Part shown: piece by piece, positions 10,351 through 21,125 of the stretch | Layout of the letters: each line of letters begins with the position of its first letter | How positions within the stretch are numbered: the stretch's first letter is position 1 | DNA from: Patiria miniata | Taxonomy: Eukaryota; Echinodermata; Asteroidea; Valvatida; Asterinidae | Assembly: GCF_015706575.1 (NCBI RefSeq) | Contig: NW_024037069.1 | Location: 45,504,347 to 45,568,346, forward strand | Direction: 5' to 3' | DNA length: 64,000 bases | Translations under genes and position numbers: made by a program | Notes under the pieces: model-generated | What the model saw: only the letters and a program-made list of their open reading frames with translations | Told to the model about the DNA's origin: nothing | The model's database searches: none

Positions 10351-11844
10351 GTTCAATCAATACATGAAGTGTCCCATTAGACTTTTTTAAAACAAATTAT
10401 ATTTCCAGTTTTTAGGGTAAAGGAATTTTCTCTTTTTCCTTTCTCTTTTGTTGTTGCTATATTGTGCGAATTAACTCATTCGTATGGAATATCGTCAATC
10501 AAAGAATATTTCACACATAGGGGCCTAAATTATATATTTTAAATTTAATAGAGACGCAATGATCGTGCTATCATATACCATTCTATTACTTTTGCGAATT
10601 ACTGTATTGTTTGGAACGCTCACAATTAAAGACACGTTATTTGAAAGATGTATAAATAATATTTATATTACAATGTACATCTTTATTCTTTCCCGGTATA
10701 ATTCATGGCGTTTCTTACGTCAATTGGCAATCGCGTCATTATATAATGATAGTCAAATTGATCAAACGAAACTCCGTTTTGATTATACATTGTAGTCAAT
10801 TATGAAATATTCATTGATTTATGACATACACCTTTGTTTCAATTTTGATACTACCCGTAGACCTGCCGAGCAGCTGTAGATATCAAACTTAACCAAAGTA
10901 TAAAAGATAGAGGGTAAAAAAAATCAAAAAGTTATGTGCTAGTCAAGCTTTCAGGGATCGGTCTGAGCCATAACAATGCCCCAGCCGATCCCTTAGTTCT
11001 CTTCCGGGGTCTCGGCGTCCCCGACCAATACACACTTCCTTCCCTATCCATCCATATAACCCCGGAGGGCCAGGCACCATGTAAAAGCAAAGAGCTAAGG
11101 GAGGAACAGGGCGGCCCCTAAGCCCTGATCCTCCGAGTGGACCACATGCCCTGAACCTGTACGAAGGCGCCAACCTGGAACTCGCGGACAGTACCAGCAG
11201 CAGTGCTTACCGATTAAGCTAAGGTACTGTTGGTACTTTACGACGGGAAATTAAATCTCTTATAGTAAATGATTGAACTCATTGAACTCATACGTTAAAA
11301 ACCAAAAAGACACCAGCGGGATTCGAACCCGGGACCCCGCTAACTGTGGACGACGAATTGTAACCACTCGGCCATTTCGTTACCTTAGAATTTTCCTTAA
11401 ACTGAGAAAAGTTGTCTTTATAGGTGAGCAAACGCGCCAGGAAGATTACTGGGTCCATTTGCTTTACCTTAATGGGTAAAAACAAGCCGATATAATGAGC
11501 CCAGTGTGTTTGGTTTGTTAGGAAGCTGCATAACACAGCCTAATGTGCAAAACAGTCGTGTGCTAGGCGGATCATTACGCAACAATGAACACCGCAATTG
11601 TGTATTTTCAAAAGGCAGACGCGTAGATTTCTACTCTTTGTATCTGGGCACATATAAATTCTCACCTCCCTCTTCAGCTATTTTGACTTTCTTAAAAAGA
11701 AAAATAGAGACTGTCAGCGAATCTCCGGGAGTTGAAATAAGGATCGTTCCCTCGATAGACCTCAGACTCAGTAAAGTTCAACATTGGGCTCTTTTTCAAC
11801 AGCTGTTTTTGCGGAAACTTTACATCTGGATTTTTTAGAAGCAT
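10351..11844. other. Unique block B, right arm
   Basis: Inverted copy of 4791-6270, close to identical. Differences seen include a 9-bp duplication (ATTGAACTC twice at about 11274-11291) and small changes near 10500. It carries the mirrored tRNA-like segment and the mirrored frames at 10559-10795 and 11506-11838. Confidence 0.6.
11309..11384 (-). ncRNA. tRNA-like Pol III promoter segment, right arm
   Basis: Mirror copy of the left-arm segment: B box at 11319-11329 and A box at 11364-11374 on the minus strand, with the T5 terminator at 11304-11308. Both boxes are unchanged between arms. It points toward the palindrome centre, opposite to the left copy. Confidence 0.6.
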
Positions 11845-12254
11845 CTGATATAAAATATGCTCCAAATTTTGCTAAAAAAGCAAGGTTAACCCCTTACAAT
11901 CTGCAATTTTCCCGAAACATTTGATATTTTCCCATTTTCGCTTTAAAAAAATGCGAGGTTAACCCCTTTCAATTTGAAATTTTTCGTAACATCTAACTTT
12001 GCAAAATTTCACTAAAAAAGCAAGGTTAATCCCTTACATCTGAAATTTTTCGGAAACATCTGATTTTGCCCAATTTCGCTAAAATATGCAATGTTCACCC
12101 CTTACAATTGGAAATGTTTCATAAACATCTAACCCCATACAATCTGCAATTTTCCAGAAACATCTGATTTTCCCCGATTTTGCTAAAAAAATGCAAGGTT
12201 AACCCCTTACAATTTGATTTTTTTTCATAAACATCTAATTTTGCCCAATTTTAC
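11845..12254 (-). repeat. 70-bp tandem array, outer right arm
   Basis: Reverse-oriented counterpart of 4081-4790 but roughly 300 bp shorter, so units have been gained or lost since the arms formed. Confidence 0.75.
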
Positions 12255-12590
12255 ATCAGCTTATGCTAACAAATTATCAGGTAAATGGATCATTAAACGG
12301 GACAGGTGCACATCGGCCTTGGAGCTCAGACCATGTGTCATGCACTCCTCAATGCATAGATGATGCACACAACACTATGGGTAGTACAGGCACAGCTGGG
12401 GGTACTGCCCAAACAATGATGAATGCATTGCGTATGCTTAAAGAATTACCCACAACTCCGGTTTTTACCGTTTAGGTCTGGCTCTAATCACGTTACGCGA
12501 ACCCCCTGACGTCTCATACACTGACTTTAGGCAAAATAGTCAGACTTTCGCGGTCTAGTAACCAGACTTTGACTCTTAACGAAACATCGA
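12255..12590 (+). other. Unique block A, right arm
   Basis: Inverted copy of 3781-4080. It has 21 extra bases at about 12260-12280. A plus-strand frame starting at 12263 stays open to a stop at 12473-12475. The extra 21 bases are exactly seven codons and do not disturb the frame, but the arm differences include both silent and replacement changes, so coding is unproven. Confidence 0.4.
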
Positions 12591-13087
12591 ATGAAAAGGG
12601 AAACATCAAATGCATATTGCAAAAGATCGAATGCAAACATACCGATGAAACATCGAATACAAATAGCTCGAAATGTCAAACATATGTGTAAAACATTGCT
12701 CACATATCTGAGAATATCGCAAATATATTGTAAAACAACACACACAATTGTATCGAAAAACATCGCACATTTAATGCAAAAAATCGAAAATAATATTGAA
12801 AACATCGCACATATATATCGTCAAAAACATCGCACATATAAATTGAAAATCGCATATAAATGTAAAACATCGCAGTTCGTACACATATATTGAACATCGC
12901 ACATATATTGTAAAACATCGCACAAATATATTAAACATCGCACAAATATATTAAACATCGCGCAAATAATGAAAAACATCGCACACTTATATTGAACATC
13001 GCACATAAATGTAAAAGATAACAAACATATATTGAACATCCAACATATATATTGCAAAATATTGAATATTGCAACGTTTGACACGCC
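12591..13087 (-). repeat. Outer 18-26-bp tandem array, right arm
   Basis: Inverted counterpart of 3291-3780, with units of the type AACATCGCACATATATTGTA. The arm ends in CGCCATA, mirroring the left start TATGGCG. Confidence 0.8.
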
Positions 13088-13735
13088 ATACTTTGCGCCC
13101 TCAGTCCGTTGATAGTTTCGAAGAGATTTCCGTTGGTCTTGTACCCTGTGTACTTACTCGAGGAATTCATTGCCATTTTCAGAACAGCCAAAATTGGATT
13201 TTAACGTGTACTTCAGGCAAAAAATACTTCAAAATACGCTTTAATTTGGTGGAATAGTGTGTAAAATTTGGTGGAATAGTATGTAAAACAAATAACAAAT
13301 TAGGATATTTGGGAAAGAACCCACACGTAAAATAATTGATATAGACTAATGATTACTGTATATTAATTCATTTTATGTGACATCATCTACATGGTATTCA
13401 GGAATAAATAATGGCCCTGTCTGTCATGTCTGTTGTTGATCGTTGCTCACGTTGCTGCAGGGGCTAGTGTGCAAGATAGAGGTAACGTTAATTCATTATA
13501 TTGCGAGTTATGTTATTACGGTGCTTGCGCACTCTCGATCTCCGCCACCTGCCGAGCGACGAAACCCACACGGCGCGACGAGACGCGAGATTTTTTAATA
13601 ACTCAACTAAAACATCATTGAGTATAAATATTTGGCTTAACTTTAGGATTTCATTCTGAACTCAAGGCCAAGGAGACTTTATGCTGAACGAAATGGTAAG
13701 TGAAAAAGTGGTGGTCCGACTTTATAATCAATTTT
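13088..13735. other. Unique sequence right of the palindrome
   Basis: No exon or repeat is recognised. It includes a short GC-rich patch (about 13510-13590). The TTTGC near 13092 is the candidate flanking repeat of the giant element. Confidence 0.4.
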
Positions 13736-14010
13736 TCAATTCAATTCAATTCAATTCAACCTAAGTTCCTATAACATTTATTTGTATCCAACCATAAACA
13801 AAATACAATTAATATAGCATGTACAATATAAAGGAAAATAAATTTATATAAATTGTGTCTTGGAAAAACAAATAAGTAAAATTGTAAATGACAAAGCAAT
13901 TAATTCAAGCCATAATAAGCCTAAGGCTAAGACGGGTCTAGTCAATGGCAGGTGCTAAAGTAAAAGTATACTTAGACCACTAAGCCTATAAAGCAATAAA
14001 TGAAACACAA
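13736..14010 (-). repeat. Probable retroposon 3' end with pentanucleotide tail
   Basis: An ATTCA microsatellite (TTCAA units, about 13736-13760) starts a 250-bp segment with the look of an interspersed LINE or SINE 3' region in reverse orientation (tail at the left). No reverse-transcriptase frame is visible. A similar opening, with a T-rich start, occurs at about 47790. Confidence 0.35.
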
Positions 14011-14022
14011 AAACGTTCATTA

Positions 14023-14962
14023 CAGTCGTTTTCCTAGTTCCGGATTTTTCCTAGTTCCGGATCGCTTCAAATAAAAACCTACCTCTTTTTGATTAGTCTC
14101 CAATAAAAAAATTATGACGGAGTGCATGTTGAAAAGTAAAATGTAAGCTTCTTGATACCCAAAGATCTTTTCGATAAAACCTTTAGAAGAGGAATTTTGG
14201 CCAGATTTCCGACTCGCACTCCGACATGCTTGGACGGTTTAAAGAAAATCACGGGAGCTGCGAATCGACGATAAATTTTCTCCTCGGTATATCTCTCGTA
14301 CAGTGTGGTTTCAAACATTTTTTTCATTCACTACAATCGTATAAACTCTTCCGTCGAATGTTTGTTCAATCAAAATAAGTTGTAGCGTCTCTAATATTTG
14401 AAAATTCGCCAACGAATGACCGTATGCTTTTGCCTAGTTCCGGATCGCGCGTGTACTTACGACCCAACTACAAACGCGTTAATCGATTTTGTGTGGCGTA
14501 TCCGGTGCTGGGTCAAAGATTTTCGGTCCGTGCGTGAGTTCGAGCAGTTGCGCTGCAGACAAAAGTTTCAAAATCATTTACGTTTTTTCTCTTTTTCAAA
14601 TTTGCTGGAATTCTCTGGCATGAACTATTTTTGGATAATGAAATAATACTTTATCAGAAAATATGTTTGATTCGGTTGGTTCTGGCTGAAAAAAAGGATT
14701 TTCAACGCGTGATTTTTTTTTTCGCATGAAGTAGTTTTGATCGATTCGGAACTGATTGAACCGATCCGGAACTAGGAAAAGTGACATCGGCACTTTTGAC
14801 GTCGTAAAATCAAAATGAAAAGAGCTTAAATTTTGAAAATTATTTCGTGGTCTCTCCATCACTCAAGGTAAACTTTTTAATCAATGTCACTTGAATTCGT
14901 GGAGTAGTTGAGCCGAAATCAGCCTGAATGATGTTTGCTATCCGGAACTAGGAAAACGACTG
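14023..14962. mobile_element. Tc1/mariner-like non-autonomous element with TA target duplication
   Basis: Perfect 23-bp terminal inverted repeats begin CAGTCGTTTTCCTAGTTCCG (14023) and end with the reverse complement at 14962; TA flanks both sides (14021-14022, 14963-14964). The motif CCTAGTTCCGGAT recurs inside: tandemly at 14033 and 14050, again at 14433, and inverted at about 14764 and 14940. Such repeats are likely transposase binding sites. CAGT ends plus TA duplication fit Tc1/mariner/pogo. Open frames inside are short and show no DDE motif. Confidence 0.8.
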
Positions 14963-15492
14963 TACTTTGTCATCTCATTAGTAAAACAATTGAAAACACA
15001 ACACAACACTCAACACCGCGCTGACCGTCACTTTTTTGTCAGAGCTTCAGTCATGTCAGTCGGAAACGTAGGAGGGTCGAGGGCAGGGATATTTAGCTGT
15101 GACTGAGCTAGCTCGTCTAACTAAGTAAGTCTCCCCGTTGGTTTTTTGGTTGGTTGGTTAGTAATATACTTCACGAAATGCCATTTTTGGCCATCAATCA
15201 ACTTGTCCTAGGCCCTCGCAACAACACGTGCCTGTGGTTCATTGCCCAAAGTTGTGACAGTTGCATAGGTCTCCACTGACCATGCTGACCAACTACATGA
15301 TCATGATGATGTAGGTCTCCAGCTCTAATGCGATAGGCAGTAGAGCTGGAGTTACTCAAGCTAATGTAGGCCTATTATTAATTTATTGCAGTTGTGGAAA
15401 ATTGGGCCACTAGAGTCAAAAACCAGATGTTTGTACTAAAAACACTTTGCATTGGGACTGGCACTGTAGTACTGCGCACAAATTTGGTGTTG
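14963..15492. other. Unique sequence between two elements
   Basis: AT-moderate sequence with a short GTTGGTT repeat at about 15140. No gene is recognised. Confidence 0.4.
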
Positions 15493-15502
15493 CACATTTA
15501 CC

Positions 15503-15627
15503 TAGTCCGAGTAACTTGGACCCAACTTATCGCCTTTTTAACATTCGGACATGGTCTGGCGATACTATTGCCAGACCATGTCCGAATGTTAAAAAGGCGA
15601 TAAGTTGGGTCCAAGTTACTCGGACTA
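15503..15627. repeat. Perfect 125-bp hairpin palindrome with 13-bp flanking direct repeat
   Basis: Two arms of 58 bp (15503-15560 and 15570-15627) are perfectly complementary around a 9-bp spacer. The 13-mer CACATTTACCTAG occurs at 15493-15505 and again at 15628-15640, directly flanking the palindrome like a target-site duplication and overlapping the left arm by 3 bp. Perfect arms suggest a recent insertion or inverted duplication. The small frames that cross it are mirror artefacts. Confidence 0.9.
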
Positions 15628-15660
15628 CACATTTACCTAGCATACAGCTGTAAAACACTG

Positions 15661-15864
15661 TGGAAAAAATGTTGCAACCTGACACCACTTCCGCGATTGT
15701 GTACAAAGTCTATGGAGAGTCAAGAAAATTTTCTAAGTATTTCCTAACAAAATTGGAAATGTTTTTCAGTCCCAGACTCATGTCTTATCATTTTTGCAAT
15801 GAATGACCTTCATTGAGATGATATATGAAGAAAAAAGTGGCGTCAGGTTGCAACATTTTTTCCA
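15661..15864. mobile_element. 204-bp MITE with 30-bp terminal inverted repeats
   Basis: The termini TGGAAAAAATGTTGCAACCT... (15661-15690) and the matching reverse complement (15835-15864) agree at 29 of 30 positions. ACACT lies next to both ends (with one extra G on the left), a possible short target duplication. It has no coding capacity. The superfamily is not assigned. Confidence 0.75.
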
Positions 15865-18800
15865 ACACTCCATGCACCAAGTGACAACATTCAACAAATA
15901 CTAATCCTTTATTTCAATTAACAGTCACAACCGCGTGAGTAGTAGTGCATTATAAAAACAGACTTTTACATCATGTACATGTACACATGACTTATAGGTC
16001 TAGTTGGGCTGCAGCTTCCGAGAGCTTGTTTTATCTGCATTTAGATTGGCCTGCCAAGGCTTCATGCAAATTTAATGGACTTTCACACTTACTACCAAAT
16101 TTAGTAGGCCTAGCAATTATGCGTAAGCTTTGTTAACCGTAAAATTTGTTTATCATTATTAAGGGGTAATACCTAAAATTATGCAGCAGAGGATCCTCTC
16201 AAAATGACAACATGATCAAGCTGAACCCCAAAATATAGGTATTTTTGGTGCAACTTCCGGTGTGCACAACTGTTCATTTGTCGCATCAGCTGTGTTGTGT
16301 ACAAAATAATGCCAGCGTCTACTAATATTGGTAATAGGTAATATTTGTGTGTTACGGTAATGCCATAACAATTATCCAGGTAGTTAGGGAGGAAAATAAT
16401 AAAATAAACCTAAAGTTTGTGTGTGTATGTTTATTGGTCTTTTATTATACTTAATTGTGTTTACTTTTAAGGTACAATGTACCTTTAACTTTGGTCTGTT
16501 TAATTAACCTCTTTTATTGTTTAATTAACCAAAAGCACAAACAATCTTGGGAAGACCTTTTTTATTAAAAAAAAAATTATTTTAAGTATTTGGCCAAGTA
16601 TTACAATAAAAAAGTTTGAGGTCAGCAAATTGGCCCCCCCAAAAGCCAGGTAGGTCGGGCTACCGTAAACACACACGTTTTCTGGGGTCTAATTACTGGT
16701 ATTTGGAAATACTGAATTGCTAATCCTGCTAGAAAAAGTTTCAATCCAAAGAAGACAATCATTGAAGGTGGTTTAAAACAAGTCTGCCTGTGGGCACACT
16801 TTTTTATGCATTGGCAATATGGAATCAATTTACAAGACTAAATAAAATGCCTGCACGCCTTCTCTGTTTTCTCAACATGTCCACTGAGCATAAGACTCAG
16901 ACAGGTCAATTGTTGTGAACCATACTTTTCAGCAATGTTGTTTCTTCAAACCAAACAAAAATTCACATTACATGTACATGTACATATGTATCATTGATTA
17001 AATCAAAAGGCCAAGAAGATATCAGATTTATAGGGTATCAGTAAAAACAATTGATTTGAATAATTATACATTGAAAGTTGTGAAGATATTATGCTGGCTT
17101 GATACATGTAGGTATTGAAAGGAATTGGTCTTGGTTAGAAGTATTTTCTTGACGGTGGCTTGAAAGGGAAAAAAAAATTCTATTTTTGTTGCTTGATTCA
17201 TGTAAACATACATACACTGCTTGAAAGTTGAAAGAAATCAGATAGAATTGTTATGTAGGGATCTACATTTAGACCTATCAGTACAAAGAAAAATAATTGT
17301 GAGTAGGCCTAGTATACATTGTAAATTAATACCACAATATTGACAAGGAGAACCTAAAGTTGTGGTTGCGTAGACTGCGTAGCCCACAGTTTAATAATTC
17401 GTTGTGTGCAGGAATCAGACATTCAGACCATGCTTATTTCACCATTACCTCAACCAATTTATCTTGCAGTAGGCATTTCTTATACCTATCAGCATTCAAA
17501 TGTACACTTTGTCCACAACCCTAGTAATAAAATGAATAGACGGTAACGGTACACCGAATGCCAATTGCAACTCTATCCCCCGGGCTTATTACTGTCAAAG
17601 GACTGTTCAATTCAAAACAACTTCATGGTTTACTGCTCATATTGGCAAGCGATCCTGCAGTGTAAACCACCTGCAGAGACACAAGTATTGTTTTGTTGTC
17701 GCTAAACTAAATGTGAACACATGCAAATTTTATACGGTACAGGTACATGTATGCTGTATGCACCAATCATGTAAAGTAATTCTACATGTATGAAGAAAAG
17801 AAAACCAAATTTGTCAATGAGAATGTAAAGGTAAACAAGGCATTTTTGAACAAAGGAAATAAATTACGATGTTTGGTTTTACATGAAGGATAGCAACCAC
17901 AGAGCTATGAATAAATCAAATAACAAGATGCATGCTTAAATTGTACGAATTGAGGTTGTGTGGTATTAAATGACTTAATTTATGGGTTTAACCAGAAACC
18001 AAAATTCTGTCGGTATGCATTGCAGCTAAGGTATGAGCTTCCTGTGGGTAAAATCTGGGACCCAGGCTGTGATGAAATACATGAACCAGACAGAAAATCA
18101 AAGTTGGTGTTGAATTTGAAAGCGGTGATCTGAGTTACAGTGATCAATCCTGACCTTTTTCTGTGACAATTCTGATCTGTCAACTAGTTAAAGAGGTTGT
18201 GGAATGCTCGAAGACATTTCCGTCATTTTTCGGGTATATATGTAGCCTAAGGTGTAATGAAATAAAAACGACTATTGTGTCTGTCATGAAATGAGTATAA
18301 AAGGTACTTTTGAGAACTGTTTTTCAGGTCCTGTTTCGACCTGAACGTGCAATTTGTGTAAAAGTCGTCGTTGGGGGCATCAAACAAAACATAGTTAATC
18401 GTGACGTAATAAACAGGACTCGTGTATACTACGCTGCATCGGCCCAAAAAATAACTCTTTCAATGGCGTAAAACATGAACCTTTTCTTTCTACCTTAAGA
18501 ACACAAATCACAATAACACTTGCATTTTGCATGTAAAAACAGCATGCCAAAATGACTACCAAGAAAACATAATTTAGTCCTGTGGAATTCCCAGAGTACG
18601 GGTATGTATGCAAGTTATATTTAAAAGATAATGCTTGTATCATGTGATTGGTGCTGGATGTCAAATTCTTTGTGTTTGTATTGACTGACAGCTACCATGT
18701 TTATAGCAGGAAATAATTAAGTGTACATGTATGTGGTATTTAATCTGTTCTAGACAAAATTGGCACTTAACAAATTTTCCCAGTACCACTATCTGATAAC

Positions 18801-19153
18801 ATTCACATTGTAATATTTGTCAGCAATCAACCCAGTTTGATATCATGTTGACAATCAGTTGGAATGTAAACATTGAAATGATTGCAGCAGTGGTTGTACT
18901 TTGTGATCTGATTATTTATTGCCTGTCTGGGAAAACAGTGTTTAGTGTCATGATATTGATTGGAAAAAATGCGTTTTTGTTTTGTATACAGCGGCATACA
19001 GTACATTTGTGTTCATACACATGTATGTTCACATACCGTGTGTGTATCGGTATATTGTGATGCCAATTTTATTCCCCAAATTACATCACGTCAAAATGAT
19101 GAACTATTATTTTCTGTAATAACACTTCACAACCCATGCTATTACCCCGCTAG
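15865..19153. other. Non-coding stretch, no gene recognised
   Basis: AT-rich unique sequence with scattered TACATGTA-type palindromes. A small inverted repeat AAGGTACA/TGTACCTT lies at about 16469-16486. Open frames are short and have no recognisable motifs or splice support. Confidence 0.5.
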
Positions 19154-19278
19154 GAGAGAACCTATAATATACGGAAGATTAGGAACCCCTGTTGCTATCA
19201 TCGGGATGTGTTGTCATGGTGATGGAGGATTAGAGCCAAGATTGATGTTGCTTCATCTCAACCAGGCAACGGTTTCAG
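19154..19278 (+). other. Weak candidate exon (possibly untranslated)
   Basis: A 125-bp segment lies between a fair acceptor (pyrimidine-rich, ending ACCCCGCTAG) and a donor CAG|GTAACA. One frame is open through it and beyond both ends. It could be an upstream exon of the plus-strand gene starting at 30027, but nothing links them in sequence and I recognise no protein. Confidence 0.18.
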
Positions 19279-20698
19279 GTAACAAACAATTTACCTCTCA
19301 TCTGACACAAAAATCTCAATTTTTTTTTAAAGAATTGGACGGTTGTGCAGTGTACTATACAAATGTGATCATGCTGATGACGCCAGTTTTTTACAACGCA
19401 TTTAAAAAATAGATCAATATGTACCCGTGAGTGAATTACATATGTATACATTTTGTGGAACTTAATTATTAGAATTAGTAAAAATTATTTTTGATGTTTG
19501 AAACAATTAGGGAGCGACTACATGACAAAGAGCAACTGTTACAATCCATTGAAACAACTTCAAAGCCTAGGCATTGAAAAATGCCTAATTAGTATAAAGT
19601 TTGCCTGTCTGTAACCAGATTTAATTTGGGTCAACTTGGGTCGCTTAGAATTCAACGACCCTAGAATGTTTGTCTTTATGGCTTTTACATTGTCTTAACT
19701 GAGATGCATTTTGGGGTTCATTATGAACTTGCTGTCAAGGAAATCCCTCAGGAAATGTGGCATGTGGTTCTATCAAATTAAATCAATTGAGCAGTTACCT
19801 TGATTCACTTGAAAGAAAAAGGGATAAACTGAAATAAATTAATCTTATGAAGTTTGGTATATATGCTAGGGAATATATGTAATTAATATTGTGACTACAG
19901 GTATCTTTCTTGACCAAACACACTTACCGGTAACTTGAATGTCATAGCACCACCTGCTAGATAGCAGCACCTGCCAATGTTTCTCTTGGAATTTAAGAAC
20001 ATCCCTTACATCCATTTAAGAACATCCTACAGGTACATCCATTGTTTGTCCCTGTTCGATTACATTCTTAGACCTTTCATCCTTAATTCACAAAATGTTA
20101 ATCAAAATTATGAAAAAAAATTCTAAATGCATTGTATATTGTGCCTTGCAAAACAAATTGTACACTAGACATGCTGTACATTATCAAGAAAAATCAGACA
20201 GGGAGTAATAATTAGACAAAACAGGAAGGCCTATTTATAACGATGCTATGAACTGTAGTACCGAAACCTTCCTAAATTGTACTCTTGATAGAAAATATCT
20301 GATGAATATTGAGGATCTAGTAAGCTGTCGTTGTGTTTGGTTGTTGGTAAGTCTTCAGTTTGTCCCATCACATTCAAGAGGTTGTGAAGTGAGATGGTCT
20401 CTTGTGTGTCTTCTCCAACCATGTCAGCATCCTCAAGGCATTGCTGTGTAATTATGGCTAGGTGTCTGTGAATGACACCGAATGAATTCCCTTGTCACTA
20501 AAAATGCTAAAGGCATCCGGTATGAAAGCAGGGACAAATATAGGCCCATCAGTTTCATTTCCTGTCAAACACAATCTGCATGTTTTAGTGTTTCTCACGG
20601 AACATTATCATTTGTTGCACTGTCCTTGTAAAGTGTGTGTACTAAAATAGGATTCTGTTTCAATTGTGCAGACCCAGCTAGTCAGTTACCAGCAGCAT
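19279..20698. other. Non-coding stretch, no gene recognised
   Basis: AT-rich sequence. A consensus donor (TTG|GTAAGT, about 20346) follows a short plus-strand frame beginning at 20248, and the minus strand is open over 20243-20457. Neither is convincing as an exon. Confidence 0.4.
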
Positions 20699-20714
20699 AC
20701 AAATGTACTTAACT

Positions 20715-21125
20715 AGGGGACATATGGGCAGGGCACCCCTCCCCCTGGGCGTGTACCCCTCTCCCTAAGCGTTCACCACTCCCCCCTTGCCGTATACCCC
20801 TCTCCCCCAAGGCGTGTGCCCCTCTCCCTAGGAGGTACCCCTCCCCCTCAGAATCTGGAGGGAGGCAAAATAACTTCTTTTTAGTACTCTTTCCCATCCC
20901 CCCCCCCCCCCCCCCCCGCCCGAGGAAAAAAATCTTTTGACCCTGTCCCCCCCCCCCCCCCCCCCCCCCCCCGTCCTGATTGCCCATAACATGTACATGG
21001 TACCCCTCCCCTCAGAATCTGGAGGGAGGCGTAATAACTTCTGATTAGTGCTTTCCCCCCCCCCCCCCCCCCCCCCAAAAAAAATAATTCATTTGACCGT
21101 CTTTCCCCCCCCCCCCCCCCATTGC
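20715..21125 (-). repeat. C-rich tract with poly-C runs and a degenerate duplication
   Basis: The plus strand is dominated by CCCCTCCCC motifs and four long C runs (about 20897-20917, 20947-20972, 21054-21076, 21105-21120). A segment CCCCTCAGAATCTGGAGGGA occurs twice about 165 bp apart (near 20840 and 21005), showing tandem duplication. The complementary strand could form G-quadruplexes. Gly-rich minus-strand frames here are composition artefacts. C-run lengths are prone to sequencing error. Confidence 0.75.

Larger units (their letters stand above)
3291..13087. mobile_element. Giant palindromic (foldback-type) element, two arms of about 4.9 kb
   Basis: The sequence from 3291 reads as the reverse complement of the sequence ending at 13087, and this symmetry holds to a centre near 8142/8143 where orientation flips with no spacer. 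Each arm, from outside in, has an array of about 20-bp units with TGCGATGTT, a 300-bp unique block, an array of about 70-bp units with GGGGTTAACCTTGC, a 1.5-kb unique block, and a longer stretch of the same 70-bp array. Left arm is about 4852 bp and right arm about 4945 bp. Arms differ by small indels and substitutions, for example 21 extra bases at about 12260-12280. Long inverted arms made of internal tandem repeats match foldback elements. No transposase is recognised. The outermost bases are TATGGCGTG; a weak TTTGC repeat flanks both sides. Confidence 0.85.

Noticed and set aside
3291-13087. Pure assembly artefact explanation for the palindrome
   Set aside because: Arms differ by many small changes and array length, which a folded read would not give; not excluded, so listed as a check.
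20243-20457. Open minus-strand frame and an overlapping plus-strand frame with a GTAAGT donor
   Set aside because: The two readings exclude each other, and neither has a matching splice partner or recognised motif.
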